The notes under the pieces were generated by a model. It saw only the letters and a program-made list of their open reading frames with translations. It was not told where the DNA came from and did not search any database. Shown piece after piece: positions 46,278 through 55,050 of a stretch of 64,000 nucleotides of DNA. Every line of letters starts with the position of its first letter. Within the stretch, counting starts at the first letter, position 1. The translations under genes and the position numbers were made by a program. The DNA comes from Parahaliea aestuarii (GTDB taxonomy: Bacteria > Pseudomonadota > Gammaproteobacteria > Pseudomonadales > Halieaceae), in contig NZ_VRYZ01000005.1 in the NCBI RefSeq assembly GCF_008064635.1, positions 124,001 to 188,000 of the forward strand. The letters run 5' to 3'.

Positions 46278-47162
46278 CTAGCGCCGCGCCAACAGGTCGC
46301 TGAGGCGATCGATCTCCGACAGGTCGGCGGTGGCGGGCACCAGGAAGACTTCCTCGCAGCCGGCGGCTTCGGCATTGTCCAGGCCTTCGCGCACCGCGTC
46401 GGCGTTGTGCCGGTGTACCGATCGGGCCATGGCGGTGGCGATTTCCGGGCCGGCGATGTCCAGGTAATCGTAGACGTAGTCGTAGAGACGCTGTTCGGCA
46501 TTGTCCGCCAGCGAATACCAGAAACCGCCGAGGCGGTAGGGCACCTGTTCGCGCCCGGCTTCGGCCCAGGCATTGTTGGCGAGGGCAAAGGCATTGGCCA
46601 GCTCCGCCTGTTCCCCGTTGCCGGACCAGGCGTACAGGCCGTCGGCCCACTTCGCGCAGCGTGCGATGCTTTTTGGCCCCAGGGCGCCCGCCAGCAGTTG
46701 CGGGCCGCCGGGGCGGGTGGGGGCCGGGCCGATGCTGCCGCCGCCGGCAATGATTTCCTCGCCGTTCCAGACCCGGCGCAGCTCCACCACCTGTTCATCC
46801 ATGCGCTGGTAGCGCCCGCGGATCGGTCTCTCCATGGCCTGATAGTCCTTTTCGCGGCCGCCGTAACCGACGCAAACCTGTTCGACCCGCCCGCCGGACA
46901 GGATGTCCATGGTCGCCACTTCCTTGGCTACCGCCACTGCCGGGTGCATGGGCAGGACATACAGGGTGGGCGTGATCTTCACCCGTTTGGTGGCAACGGC
47001 CGCCGCCGCCAGTACCACCCGCATGTCGTAGGTGGGGCCGTGCACCCGCTCACCGCAGGACACACTGTGAAAGGGGCCTTCGTCCACCCGTTGGAACCAG
47101 TTGAGATAGTCGTCGCGGGTCAGTCCGTCTTTCATGTAGGGCAGGCAGAGGCCAATTTTCAT
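46278..47162 (-). CDS. LLM-class flavin/F420-dependent oxidoreductase
   Basis: This is a 294-residue luciferase-like family protein starting MKIGLCLPYMKDGLTRDD, with the conserved LSGGRVEQVCVGYGG segment and a short TIM barrel. It is distinct from the larger LLM protein at 2895-3908. It probably uses F420 or FMN, and the substrate is unknown. It is divergent from the acyl-CoA dehydrogenase pair across 321 bp, a context common in lipid or steroid catabolic regions (inference). The ppdK operators and promoter lie in the interval after its stop codon. Confidence 0.83.
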   Translation of the reverse strand: MKIGLCLPYMKDGLTRDDYLNWFQRVDEGPFHSVSCGERVHGPTYDMRVVLAAAAVATKRVKITPTLYVLPMHPAVAVAKEVATMDILSGGRVEQVCVGYGGREKDYQAMERPIRGRYQRMDEQVVELRRVWNGEEIIAGGGSIGPAPTRPGGPQLLAGALGPKSIARCAKWADGLYAWSGNGEQAELANAFALANNAWAEAGREQVPYRLGGFWYSLADNAEQRLYDYVYDYLDIAGPEIATAMARSVHRHNADAVREGLDNAEAAGCEEVFLVPATADLSEIDRLSDLLARR

Positions 47163-47483
47163 AGTGCTGTGCTCGTCGTGTTGTTAGCAGGGGCGGCGAT
47201 CCTCGCGCGCCGGGCAGGGTCATTATGGCGTGCCTCGTCCCGGGTTGTGGGCCTGTCTGTTCAGCATGGTAAACCAGCGCCGCGTCGCTGTTGCAATACC
47301 GGACTATCGTTGCGCAGTCGCGGGTGGCGCGCCTGTACCGGTAGTGTGGACCGGCAGGCTTGCATCGCCCTGCCCGGGGGGAGCCCGGATGACAAAAAAT
47401 TTGGCCGCCCCGGTCCAAGCCCGGTGGAGCAGGCGGGGCTACTATGTGCCGGTGAGCATCCTTATCGCGACGGGAAACAGTCT
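47163..47483. other. Divergent intergenic region, no gene seen
   Basis: The gap lies between the LLM oxidoreductase and the acyl-CoA dehydrogenase pair. It should carry promoters for both. An in-frame upstream extension of the dehydrogenase exists but has no family similarity. I saw no convincing operator; a TACCGGTA-like dyad near 47337 is short and may be chance. Confidence 0.45.
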
Positions 47484-48665
47484 ATGAAAATCCAGTTCAC
47501 GTCGGAGCAGGCGGCCCTGCGGGACGAACTGCGACAGTATTTTCGCGCCCTGATGACAAAGGAACTGCGCGACGAATGTGAGCGCGACATGGGCGAGGGC
47601 GGCGGCCCCCTGTGGCGCGAGGCCCTGCGCCAGATGGGGCGCGACGGCTGGATCGGCCTGGGCTGGCCGGAGTCCCTCGGCGGACGCGGCCTGACGCCCC
47701 TGGAGCAGTTCATTTTTGTGGAAGAGGTGATGCGGGCGGGCTACCCCTTCCCCTTCCTGACCACGGAGTCGGTCGGCCCGATACTCGCCGAGCATGGCAA
47801 CGCCTGGATTCAGCGCGAGATCGTGCCGAAAATCCTGGCGGGCGATCTGTTGATCGCCATCGGCTACTCCGAGCCGGGGGCCGGCACCGACCTCGCCAAC
47901 CTGAAAACCCGCGCTGAACGCGACGGTGACGACTGGGTCATCAACGGCCAGAAAATGTGGACCTCACTCGCCCATTTCTGCGATTACACCTGGCTGGCCG
48001 TGCGCACCGATCCGGAGGCGCCGAAGAAGCACAAGGGCATTTCCATGTTCCTGGTGCCGAACTCGGATCCGGGCTGGAGCTGCACGCCGGTGCATACCCT
48101 CGGCGGTGTACGCACCAACGCGACCTACTACGACAATATCCGCGTCTCCGACGACCACCGGGTCGGCGAGCTGCACGGCGGCTGGAAGCTGATTACCGGG
48201 CAGCTCAATCGCGAGCGCCTGAGCCTGATCAACTTCGGCCCCTCCGCGGAACTGTTCAATGCCACGGTGCGCTGGGCCCGCGACACCGAATTGCCTGCCG
48301 GCGGCAGGGTCATCGACCAGGGCTGGGTACAGATGAATCTCGCCCGTTGCCGGGCGGCCATCGAGTGCATGAAGCTGATCGTGTACAAACAGAGCTGGGC
48401 CATGACGGCCGGCAACCTCGAAATGGCGGACGCCTCCGCCGCCAAAGTCTACGGCTCGGAGACCTTTATCGAACTGTACCGGGCCCTGGGTGAAATCGTC
48501 GGCCAGGCCGGTCTGCTGCGCGACGGGGCCGGCTGCGACAGTGCCCGCCGCCTGGAGCGCCTGTACCGCACCGCTTCCATCATTACTTTCGGCGGCGGCA
48601 CCAATGAGATTCAGCGTGACATTATTTCCGCCGCGGGCCTGTGGATGCCCCGGGCCAGCCGCTAG
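47484..48665 (+). CDS. Acyl-CoA dehydrogenase, probable catalytic subunit of a heteromer
   Basis: This is a 393-residue FAD-dependent acyl-CoA dehydrogenase with GYSEPGAGTDLANLKTRA and INGQKMWTS in the N-terminal and middle domains. The C-terminal segment is FGGGTNEIQRDII, with no Glu at the medium-chain position. A candidate base is Glu244 in QLNRERLSL, equivalent to the helix-G Glu of isovaleryl/long-chain enzymes and of the alpha subunit of steroid-type heteromeric ACADs. The partner gene starts 20 bp after its stop. The ATG at 47484 has only a weak ribosome-binding site. The substrate is unknown. Confidence 0.9.
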   Translation: MKIQFTSEQAALRDELRQYFRALMTKELRDECERDMGEGGGPLWREALRQMGRDGWIGLGWPESLGGRGLTPLEQFIFVEEVMRAGYPFPFLTTESVGPILAEHGNAWIQREIVPKILAGDLLIAIGYSEPGAGTDLANLKTRAERDGDDWVINGQKMWTSLAHFCDYTWLAVRTDPEAPKKHKGISMFLVPNSDPGWSCTPVHTLGGVRTNATYYDNIRVSDDHRVGELHGGWKLITGQLNRERLSLINFGPSAELFNATVRWARDTELPAGGRVIDQGWVQMNLARCRAAIECMKLIVYKQSWAMTAGNLEMADASAAKVYGSETFIELYRALGEIVGQAGLLRDGAGCDSARRLERLYRTASIITFGGGTNEIQRDIISAAGLWMPRASR

Positions 48666-48684
48666 CGAGTGACGGGAGTACAGT

Positions 48685-49818
48685 ATGGATTTTGGATTCA
48701 GCAGCGAACAGCAGGACATTCGCCAGCTTGCCCGCCAGATTCTCGGCGAACAGGTCAGCGCGGAAAGCCTCAAGGCCTACGATGAATACGCCGCGCCGCG
48801 CTTTGACCGCGCGCTGTGGCGGACCCTGAGTGAGGCCGGCCTGGTCGCGGTTCCCGTCAGTGAAGCGGAGGGCGGCGGCGGCTTCGGTTTTATGGAGCTG
48901 GCGCTGTTGCTGGAGGAGGTCGGTCGCAGTATCGCCCCGGTGCCGGTGCTGAGCCATTGCGTGGGCGGGCTGATGGTGCTGGAGCGCTTCGCCGGCAGCG
49001 ATCTGAAGCAGCGCCTGCTGCGCCCGGCCCTGGCCGGGGAACTGCTGCTGGGGGCGGCGGTGCTGGAAGCGGGCAACGAAGACCCCGTCAATCCGCTACT
49101 CACCCGTGCTGAAACGAGCGGCGACGGCTTGCGCCTGAACGGCAGCAAGCAGGCGGTGGCTTTCGCCCGCCAGTCGGATTACCTGCTGGTGGCGGCGCGG
49201 CATGTGGACGGTGTGGCGGTGTGCTTCGTGGATACCCGCGCGCCGGGCGTCACCCTGCAGGACTGCCAGTCCACCGCCTTTGAGCCCCAGGCACATGTGC
49301 TGCTGGATAATGTGGAAGTGGCGGCGGAGTATGTACTGGAGCCCAGCGATGGCGCCGCTATCATGCACTGGCTCGGTGAGCGCCTGTGCGCGGCCCACTG
49401 TGCCCACCAGATCGGCGTGGCCGATGCCGCCATGCGCATGGCGGCGTCCTACACGTCTGAGCGCCAGCAGTTTGGCGTGCCGGTGGCGACCTTCCAGGCG
49501 GTTGGGCACCGCGTCGCCGACTGCTATATCGATATCGAATGCCTGCGCCTGGCGACCTACCAGGCCTGCTCGCTGTTGCACGACGAGTGCGAGGCCGGCG
49601 TTGAAACCCGTATTGCCAAGATCTGGGCGGGCGACACCGGCCACCGGGTGAACTACGCCACCCAGCACGTGCACGGCGGTATGGGCATCGACCGCGACTA
49701 CAGCCTGTGGCGCTACAGCCTGTGGCTGCGTCACAACGAGATGACCCTCGGCGGCAGCAGTGTTCACCTGGCGGCCCTCGGGCGCAGCCTGGCGGCGGGC
49801 GAGGGCCTGTTCGCCTGA
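48685..49818 (+). CDS. Acyl-CoA dehydrogenase, probable non-catalytic/partner subunit
   Basis: This is a 377-residue ACAD-family protein. It retains the FAD/CoA region ERQQFGVPVATFQAVGHR and the C-terminal HVHGGMGIDRDY, but the usual ExGTxEIQ block is replaced by NEMTLGGSSVHL. The middle domain (AVLEAGNEDPVN) lacks the normal TEPxAGSD-like motif. Both features suggest it relies on the adjacent subunit, as in the alpha2beta2 heteromeric ACADs of sterol side-chain degradation. GGGAG precedes the ATG at 48685. It may still be active alone; biochemistry would decide. Confidence 0.85.
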   Translation: MDFGFSSEQQDIRQLARQILGEQVSAESLKAYDEYAAPRFDRALWRTLSEAGLVAVPVSEAEGGGGFGFMELALLLEEVGRSIAPVPVLSHCVGGLMVLERFAGSDLKQRLLRPALAGELLLGAAVLEAGNEDPVNPLLTRAETSGDGLRLNGSKQAVAFARQSDYLLVAARHVDGVAVCFVDTRAPGVTLQDCQSTAFEPQAHVLLDNVEVAAEYVLEPSDGAAIMHWLGERLCAAHCAHQIGVADAAMRMAASYTSERQQFGVPVATFQAVGHRVADCYIDIECLRLATYQACSLLHDECEAGVETRIAKIWAGDTGHRVNYATQHVHGGMGIDRDYSLWRYSLWLRHNEMTLGGSSVHLAALGRSLAAGEGLFA

Positions 49819-49902
49819 GGGGCGCGCGGGCCCGCTCCGCCATTTGTTGAAAAATACCCCCTCGCTTACCGATAACGGGGCGCTGGGGTACACTTGCCGC
49901 CC

Positions 49903-50592
49903 ATGATTACCATCCCTCTCAGAGCCCTCCTGTTCAGCAGCCTGTTGCTGCTGTCGGCCTGCGCCGAACAACAGCCGCGGCTGGCCGGCGAGAGCCGCGG
50001 CCAGCCAGTGGACTTCAGCGGCCACTGGGAGATGAATTACGCCCAGAGCGACAATATCCAGGCCCGTCTCAATGCCCTGGTTCGGGAACTGCGCAAGGAA
50101 AATGAGCGTCGCAGCGCCGCGGGGGGCGAAGTCGGCGGTCCGGCCATTGCCATCGGCGGCGCCAACAGCGGCGCCTCGGTGATGGGGCTGGCGCAGATGG
50201 CGGATATGATCACCCAGTCCGCCCTGGTGACGATCGACCAGGACAGCCAGGGAATCCAGGTCAAGCGCGAGGGCAACTTCGCCCTGGACTGTCAGTTTAC
50301 CGGCCCCGATGCCTACCGCCTGGACTCGCCCTTCGGGCGCGAGCTGTGTGGCTGGGACGGGCACCAGCTGGTGTTTACCCTGCTGCTACCGGACGGACTC
50401 AGCATTCGTCACCGCCTGACGCTAAGCCCGGATCGCCAGAATATGAACATCGCCACCACCGTACTGTCCGACCAGGTCAGCCAGCCTTTCACCCTCAATC
50501 GCGTCTACACCCGCTTTGAGCCGGGTAGCAGCGGCTTCCGCTGTGAGATGACGGTTACCCGTGGCCGCGTATGTACCACGGAGGCTCCGTGA
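49903..50592 (+). CDS. Lipoprotein of unknown function
   Basis: This 229-residue protein has a lipoprotein signal ending LLLLSAC (Cys near residue 19). The mature part has a predicted helical, Arg/Glu-rich segment around 40-75 (LNALVRELRKENERR) and a small Ala/Gly-rich stretch, then a beta-rich C-terminal half. No family was recognised. The ATG at 49903 was preferred over an upstream TTG at 49894. Its stop overlaps the start of the next lipoprotein gene by 4 bases (GTGA), so the two are translated together. Confidence 0.75.
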   Translation: MITIPLRALLFSSLLLLSACAEQQPRLAGESRGQPVDFSGHWEMNYAQSDNIQARLNALVRELRKENERRSAAGGEVGGPAIAIGGANSGASVMGLAQMADMITQSALVTIDQDSQGIQVKREGNFALDCQFTGPDAYRLDSPFGRELCGWDGHQLVFTLLLPDGLSIRHRLTLSPDRQNMNIATTVLSDQVSQPFTLNRVYTRFEPGSSGFRCEMTVTRGRVCTTEAP

Positions 50593-51743
50593 AAGGTCTA
50601 TTGTTGCCGCTGCTTCTGGGCTTGTGCTCTTTGGCGGGCTGTAGTGCTGCCCCGAGTGGGCCGGCGCCGCAGCACGCCGTGCCAGAGCAGGCGGCGACGT
50701 GGCCCGCGCCGGTCGGCAGCGTGACCCTGCAGCGATCGGCCCCGCCCGCTGACAGCGAGGCAATCGACATCGGCCTGGCGGTGTTCGACCCGGGTTTGAC
50801 AGAGGATGTGACATCCCACGGTACACGCGGCATTTTTCCTGAAATTCGCCGCGCCGAGGTCCGCTACCTGCCGGTACTGCTGCGCCAGGCACTGGTGGAT
50901 TCCGGGGCCTGGGGCGTGGTGAGGGTACTGCCGGAACCGGACGACAGCGCCGAACTACAGGTGAGCGCCACCATCCTGCACTCCGACGGCCAGCGCCTGG
51001 CGCTGCAGGTGAGCGCCAGCGATGCCACCGGCCGCCAGTGGTTGCAAGGTGTGTACACCGACGTCACCGGCGCCGCCGATTACCCGGTGCCCGCGGGCGG
51101 CGACCCATTTGCCGACCTCTACCGCCAGATAGCCAACGACCTGCTGGCGGTGAAGCGCAGCCTCACTGCGGCGGAAATAAAGGCGATCGGCGACGTCGGC
51201 GAGTTGCGATATGCCGCGAGCCTGGCGCCGGATGCCTTTGCCGGCTACCTGGGGCGCGACGAGGCGGGGCATTACCGGGTGCAGCGCCTGCCGGCGCAGG
51301 GCGACCCCATGATGGCGCGGGTGCAGCGCATTCGCGACCAGGAATACCGTTTCATCGATACCGTCGATGAGCAATATGTGGACCTGGTGGAAGACATGCG
51401 CCCCACCTACGACCTGTGGCGCCAGTACGGCCGCGAACAGGCCGAGTACATGCAGGACTACCAGCAGCGCCTGCAGGACCGGGACAGCGCCGGGCGCCGC
51501 GGCTCCTTCGCCGCCCTGCAGCAGAGCTACAACACCTTCCGCTGGAGCAAGGTGCAGCAGCAGGATCTGCGCGAACTGGCTCAGGGCTTCGACAACGAAG
51601 TCAGCCCCACGGTGCTGGATGTCAGCGGCCGGGTGTTTCGCCTCAGCGGCAGCCTGGAGTCTCAGTACAGCGAGTGGCAGGGCATTTTACGGCAGATATT
51701 CGCCCTGGAAACCGGCCTGCCCGCTGCGCCGGAGGGGCAGTGA
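50589..51743 (+). CDS. Lipoprotein of unknown function, coupled to upstream gene
   Basis: This 384-residue protein has a lipobox ending SLAGC (Cys18). The middle part (about 60-180) reads IDIGLAVFDPGLTED ... YLPVLLRQALVDSGAW, like a beta/alpha domain resembling GNA1162-type or TolB-N-like lipoproteins, but I cannot place it. The C-terminal third (about 255-370) is charged and likely helical (DLVEDMRPTYDLWRQYG; QEYRFIDTVDEQYVD). The GTG start at 50589 overlaps the upstream stop, with GGAGG close by. Its function may be linked to cell-envelope organisation, which is inferred only from localisation. Confidence 0.72.
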   Translation: MKGLLLPLLLGLCSLAGCSAAPSGPAPQHAVPEQAATWPAPVGSVTLQRSAPPADSEAIDIGLAVFDPGLTEDVTSHGTRGIFPEIRRAEVRYLPVLLRQALVDSGAWGVVRVLPEPDDSAELQVSATILHSDGQRLALQVSASDATGRQWLQGVYTDVTGAADYPVPAGGDPFADLYRQIANDLLAVKRSLTAAEIKAIGDVGELRYAASLAPDAFAGYLGRDEAGHYRVQRLPAQGDPMMARVQRIRDQEYRFIDTVDEQYVDLVEDMRPTYDLWRQYGREQAEYMQDYQQRLQDRDSAGRRGSFAALQQSYNTFRWSKVQQQDLRELAQGFDNEVSPTVLDVSGRVFRLSGSLESQYSEWQGILRQIFALETGLPAAPEGQ

Positions 51744-51809
51744 TTCGCGCCGCGCTGGCTATACTGGAAGCTCTGGATGGCGCAGTGGCCGCAAAATGGG
51801 GCAGAGAGT

Positions 51810-52535
51810 ATGAGTGAGCGCGGCGAGCGGGGTGAGGAAGGGCAGGAGCGCACCCTGATTGATGTGCTGTTGCGCCTGAGCGGCGAGGTGGCCGGCGGTA
51901 CCCTGGAGCTGGCCCGCAATACCGCAACCCTCAGCGCCATGTTCGGTGAAACCTGGCTGCGCCAGTTGCTCAATGCCAGCATGGAGCCCGAGCGCCTGGA
52001 GGCCATGGCCGAGGCCGGACACTTCCTGCGCGACGCCAGGGAGACCGCCGGCCTGACCATCAAGGAACTGGCGGAGAGCCTGGGGCTCGCCGACAAGGAC
52101 ATCCTGGAGGCGGTGGAAAGCGGCGAGAAGATACTGCCGCTGGAACTGGTGCTGCGCAGTGCCTCCCTGCTCGCGCGCCACGACCCGATTCCCTTCCTGC
52201 TCAAATTCCTGCGCACCTACAACCCGCAGCTGGAAAGGCGGCTGGAGGACTGGGGGGTGATGGCCCTGCCGCGCCAGTACGAGCGCGAGCGCCGCTTTAT
52301 CAACCTGTATCGCAAACACGATGCCCTGCGCGGCTTCAGCGACAGCGAGTTCCAGCGCTACCTGGAGTACATGGACAGCTCCTCCAACCTTGTGCTCGAG
52401 CTGATGGCGCGCGAAAAGGCCGCCCATGCCGCCGGCGGGAAAAAGCGCGCCGCCCCCGCCCCGAAAACCAGCGCCGGCAGAAAAGCCGCGCGCAAACCCG
52501 CCGCCAGGCGCAAATCCCCGCGCCGCAAAGCCTGA
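51810..52535 (+). CDS. XRE-type HTH protein with basic histone-like tail
   Basis: This is a 241-residue cytoplasmic protein. A central helix-turn-helix (about 70-110: LRDARETAGLTIKELAESLG) resembles the XRE/Cro family. An acidic N-terminus and a helical region follow. The last ~37 residues are a Lys/Arg/Ala/Pro-rich tail (KKRAAPAPKTSAGRKAARK) like histone H1-type bacterial proteins. It probably binds DNA with both parts. It begins 66 bp after the lipoprotein gene on the same strand and may be co-transcribed. The ATG at 51810 follows GCAGAGAG. Targets are unknown. Confidence 0.75.
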   Translation: MSERGERGEEGQERTLIDVLLRLSGEVAGGTLELARNTATLSAMFGETWLRQLLNASMEPERLEAMAEAGHFLRDARETAGLTIKELAESLGLADKDILEAVESGEKILPLELVLRSASLLARHDPIPFLLKFLRTYNPQLERRLEDWGVMALPRQYERERRFINLYRKHDALRGFSDSEFQRYLEYMDSSSNLVLELMAREKAAHAAGGKKRAAPAPKTSAGRKAARKPAARRKSPRRKA

Positions 52536-52566
52536 ACGCAACGGCACTGTCCACAGGAGAGAATGA

Positions 52567-54756
52567 TTGAGTACTGACGAACGCCAGTGGTTCGCCACCT
52601 GCCCGAAGGGCATTGAGAGCCTGCTTGCCCATGAACTGCAGGTTCTGGGAGCCAATACGGCGCGTGAAACCGTGGCTGGCGTGTATTTTACCGGCCCGCT
52701 GGCCGCGGCTTACCGCGCCTGCCTCTGGTCGCGTCTGGCCAACCGGGTGCTGCTGCCCCTGGCCACAGTGGATGCCGCTGATGGCGATCAGCTTTACGCC
52801 GGATTGAGTGCGCTCGATTGGCAGGCCTGGATGCAGGTGAGCCAGACTTTCGCCATCGATTTCAGCGGCCAGAATCGCGCTATCCGCAATACCCAGTTCG
52901 GTGCCCAGCGCACCAAGGACGCACTGGTGGACTGGTTTCAGCAGCGCTTCGGCCGCCGGCCTTCGGTGGACCGGCGCGCCCCGGATTTGCGTTTTAACCT
53001 GCGCCTGTCGAAAGACCGGGCCATGCTGGCCCTCGATATGGTCGGCGGCAGCCTGCACCGTCGCGGCTATCGCAGCGAGGCCGGGGCCGCTCCGCTGAAG
53101 GAAAACCTGGCAGCGGCCATTCTGTTGCGTGCCGACTGGCCCGGTATGGCGGCGCGTGGCGGTGCGCTGATCGACCCCATGTGCGGCTCGGGCACCCTGT
53201 TGCTGGAAGGGGCCATGATGGCGGCGGATATTGCCCCGGGCCTCGATCGACGGCGCTTCGGGTTCGAGGCCTGGTCGGGTCACAATCCACAGCAGTGGCA
53301 GGCCATTCTCAGCGATGCCCGCGGTCGCGCCGAGCGCGGCCGCCAGCGGCAACTGCCGGAAATGCGCGGCTACGACGCCGACAACCGCGTGGTGCGCCGG
53401 GCCCAGGAGAACATCGCCCGCCTCGGCCTGGAGCGGGCGGTGCGGGTGCTGCGCAAACCGCTGGCGGAGTTGCGTCGCCCCACTCATTTGCCCATTGCCG
53501 AGGGCCTGCTGGTGTGCAACCCGCCCTACGGCGAGCGCCTGGGCGAGAAGGAGAGCCTGCGCTATCTCTATCGCGAACTGGGCGAGGCAATGAAGCGGGA
53601 GTTCGACGGCTGGCAGGCCGCGATCTTCACCTCCGACCTCGACCTGGGGCGGGCCATCGGCCTGCGCAGTCACCGCCAGTACAAGCTCTACAACGGTGCG
53701 CTGCCGGCCAGCCTGCTGCTGTTCGACCTCAAGGACAACCGGCTCAGCGACAACGGTGCCGCCGCTGCGCCGGAGACGCACAAAGCGGACAACGCGCCGC
53801 TGTCCGAGGGCGCGCAAATGGTCGCCAACCGGCTGCGCAAGAACCGTCGACGCCTCAATCCCTGGCTGAAGCGGGCGCAAGTGGAGTGCTACCGGCTGTA
53901 CGACGCCGACATGCCCGAGTACTCGGTCGCGGTGGACATCTACGGTGATCGGGTGCATGTGGCGGAGTACCGCGCCCCCGCCGATGTCGATCCAGACGCT
54001 GCTGCGCGCCGTCTGGACGAGGTAATGGCGGCGCTGCCGGCGGCACTGAATGTGCGGCCCGGCGACATCGCTCTCAAGGTGCGCCAGCGCCAGCGCGGAG
54101 CCGAGCAGTACACCCGGCAGGCCGAACGCGGGGAGTATTTCAGTGTGCGCGAGGGCCAGGCGAAACTGCTGGTCAACCTGCACGACTACCTCGACACCGG
54201 CCTGTTCCTGGATCACCGGCCCCTGCGCCTGCGTATTGCCGCCGAGGCCCGGGGCCGGGACTTTCTCAACCTGTTCTGCTACACCGGGGCCGCCACGGTG
54301 CAGGCGGCAGTGGGCGGCGCCCGCTCCACTACCAGTGTCGACCTGTCCAATACCTACCTCGGCTGGCTGCGCAAGAACCTCGCCCACAACGGCCTGTCGG
54401 AGCAGGGCAATCGCATCGAGCGCGGCGACTGCCTGAACTGGCTGGAGCAGGGCGGCCGGGACTACGATCTGATCATGCTCGACCCGCCGTCCTTCTCCAA
54501 CTCGCGGGCGGTCAAGGACAGCTTCGATGTGCAGCGGGATCACCCGGCCCTGGTGCGGGCGGCCATGTCGCGCCTGCGCCCGGGGGGCCAGTTGTACTTT
54601 TCCAATAACCGCCGGGGCTTCCGTCTGGAGCCGGAACTGGCGGAGCAGTTCGACTGCCAGGACATCACCCGCGAAACGCTGGACCCGGACTTCGAGCGCA
54701 ACCCGCGCATCCACGTGTGTTTCAGCCTGCGTCACCGCGGTGGCAGCGCCGCGTGA
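52567..54756 (+). CDS. rlmKL: Bifunctional 23S rRNA methyltransferase RlmKL
   Basis: This is a 729-residue fusion of RlmL (m2G2445) and RlmK (m7G2069). The N-terminal half has a THUMP-like domain and methyltransferase domain with NPPYGERLGEKE; the C-terminal half has a second Rossmann methyltransferase with DPPSFSNSRAVKD. The length matches the E. coli fusion (about 702). The start is TTG at 52567, with AGGAGAG 5 bp upstream. A 4-codon minicistron (ATG at 52563, stop TGA at 52575-52577) overlaps it in another frame and may affect initiation. A hairpin follows the stop. Confidence 0.94.
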   Translation: MSTDERQWFATCPKGIESLLAHELQVLGANTARETVAGVYFTGPLAAAYRACLWSRLANRVLLPLATVDAADGDQLYAGLSALDWQAWMQVSQTFAIDFSGQNRAIRNTQFGAQRTKDALVDWFQQRFGRRPSVDRRAPDLRFNLRLSKDRAMLALDMVGGSLHRRGYRSEAGAAPLKENLAAAILLRADWPGMAARGGALIDPMCGSGTLLLEGAMMAADIAPGLDRRRFGFEAWSGHNPQQWQAILSDARGRAERGRQRQLPEMRGYDADNRVVRRAQENIARLGLERAVRVLRKPLAELRRPTHLPIAEGLLVCNPPYGERLGEKESLRYLYRELGEAMKREFDGWQAAIFTSDLDLGRAIGLRSHRQYKLYNGALPASLLLFDLKDNRLSDNGAAAAPETHKADNAPLSEGAQMVANRLRKNRRRLNPWLKRAQVECYRLYDADMPEYSVAVDIYGDRVHVAEYRAPADVDPDAAARRLDEVMAALPAALNVRPGDIALKVRQRQRGAEQYTRQAERGEYFSVREGQAKLLVNLHDYLDTGLFLDHRPLRLRIAAEARGRDFLNLFCYTGAATVQAAVGGARSTTSVDLSNTYLGWLRKNLAHNGLSEQGNRIERGDCLNWLEQGGRDYDLIMLDPPSFSNSRAVKDSFDVQRDHPALVRAAMSRLRPGGQLYFSNNRRGFRLEPELAEQFDCQDITRETLDPDFERNPRIHVCFSLRHRGGSAA

Positions 54757-54775
54757 CGGGCTTTTGAGGAATGAT

Positions 54776-54798
54776 AAAGCCCGTCGAACACGGGCTTT
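54776..54798. terminator. Hairpin after rlmKL
   Basis: AAAGCCCGT pairs perfectly with ACGGGCTTT over a 5-nt loop, about 20 bp after the rlmKL stop. The T-tail is short, so efficiency is uncertain; the hairpin could work in both directions between the convergent genes. Confidence 0.5.
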
Positions 54799-54996
54799 CG
54801 GGTAAGTGTCTACAAACCCGCCCGGTTCAGCTATCCACAAGACATGGATGCTGCCCCGACCGAATTACTAACGACTAGTAGTTTCCGAAGTTGCCTTTGC
54901 AACAGGTTGATTAAAAAGGAAAAAACACTGCCCAGGTCAGGGTTGGTTCCGATCGGGCACCCCGGGCGGGTTCTACTCTGGTTTTGGTACCGGCCA

Positions 54997-55050
54997 GCTG
55001 TCCCCAAAGTTATCCACAGGCTGTTCTGTGGATAAGGTGTGGGGGACAGC
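54997..55050. repeat. Nested palindrome with inverted DnaA boxes
   Basis: The outer arms are GCTGTCCCC/GGGGACAGC and the inner arms TTATCCACAG/CTGTGGATAA, with a 6-nt loop. The inner arms contain two inverted TTATCCACA sequences, the consensus DnaA box. Both arm pairs are perfect, separated by a 4-nt spacer on the left and a 6-nt spacer on the right. Confidence 0.7.

Noticed and set aside
52336-54840. Long minus-strand frame opposite rlmKL (834 codons)
   Set aside because: Antisense of a fully recognisable methyltransferase fusion; no family motif of its own.
54844-55035. Short ORF in the DnaA-box intergenic region
   Set aside because: 63 codons, no ribosome-binding site, and its 3' end is the palindrome itself.
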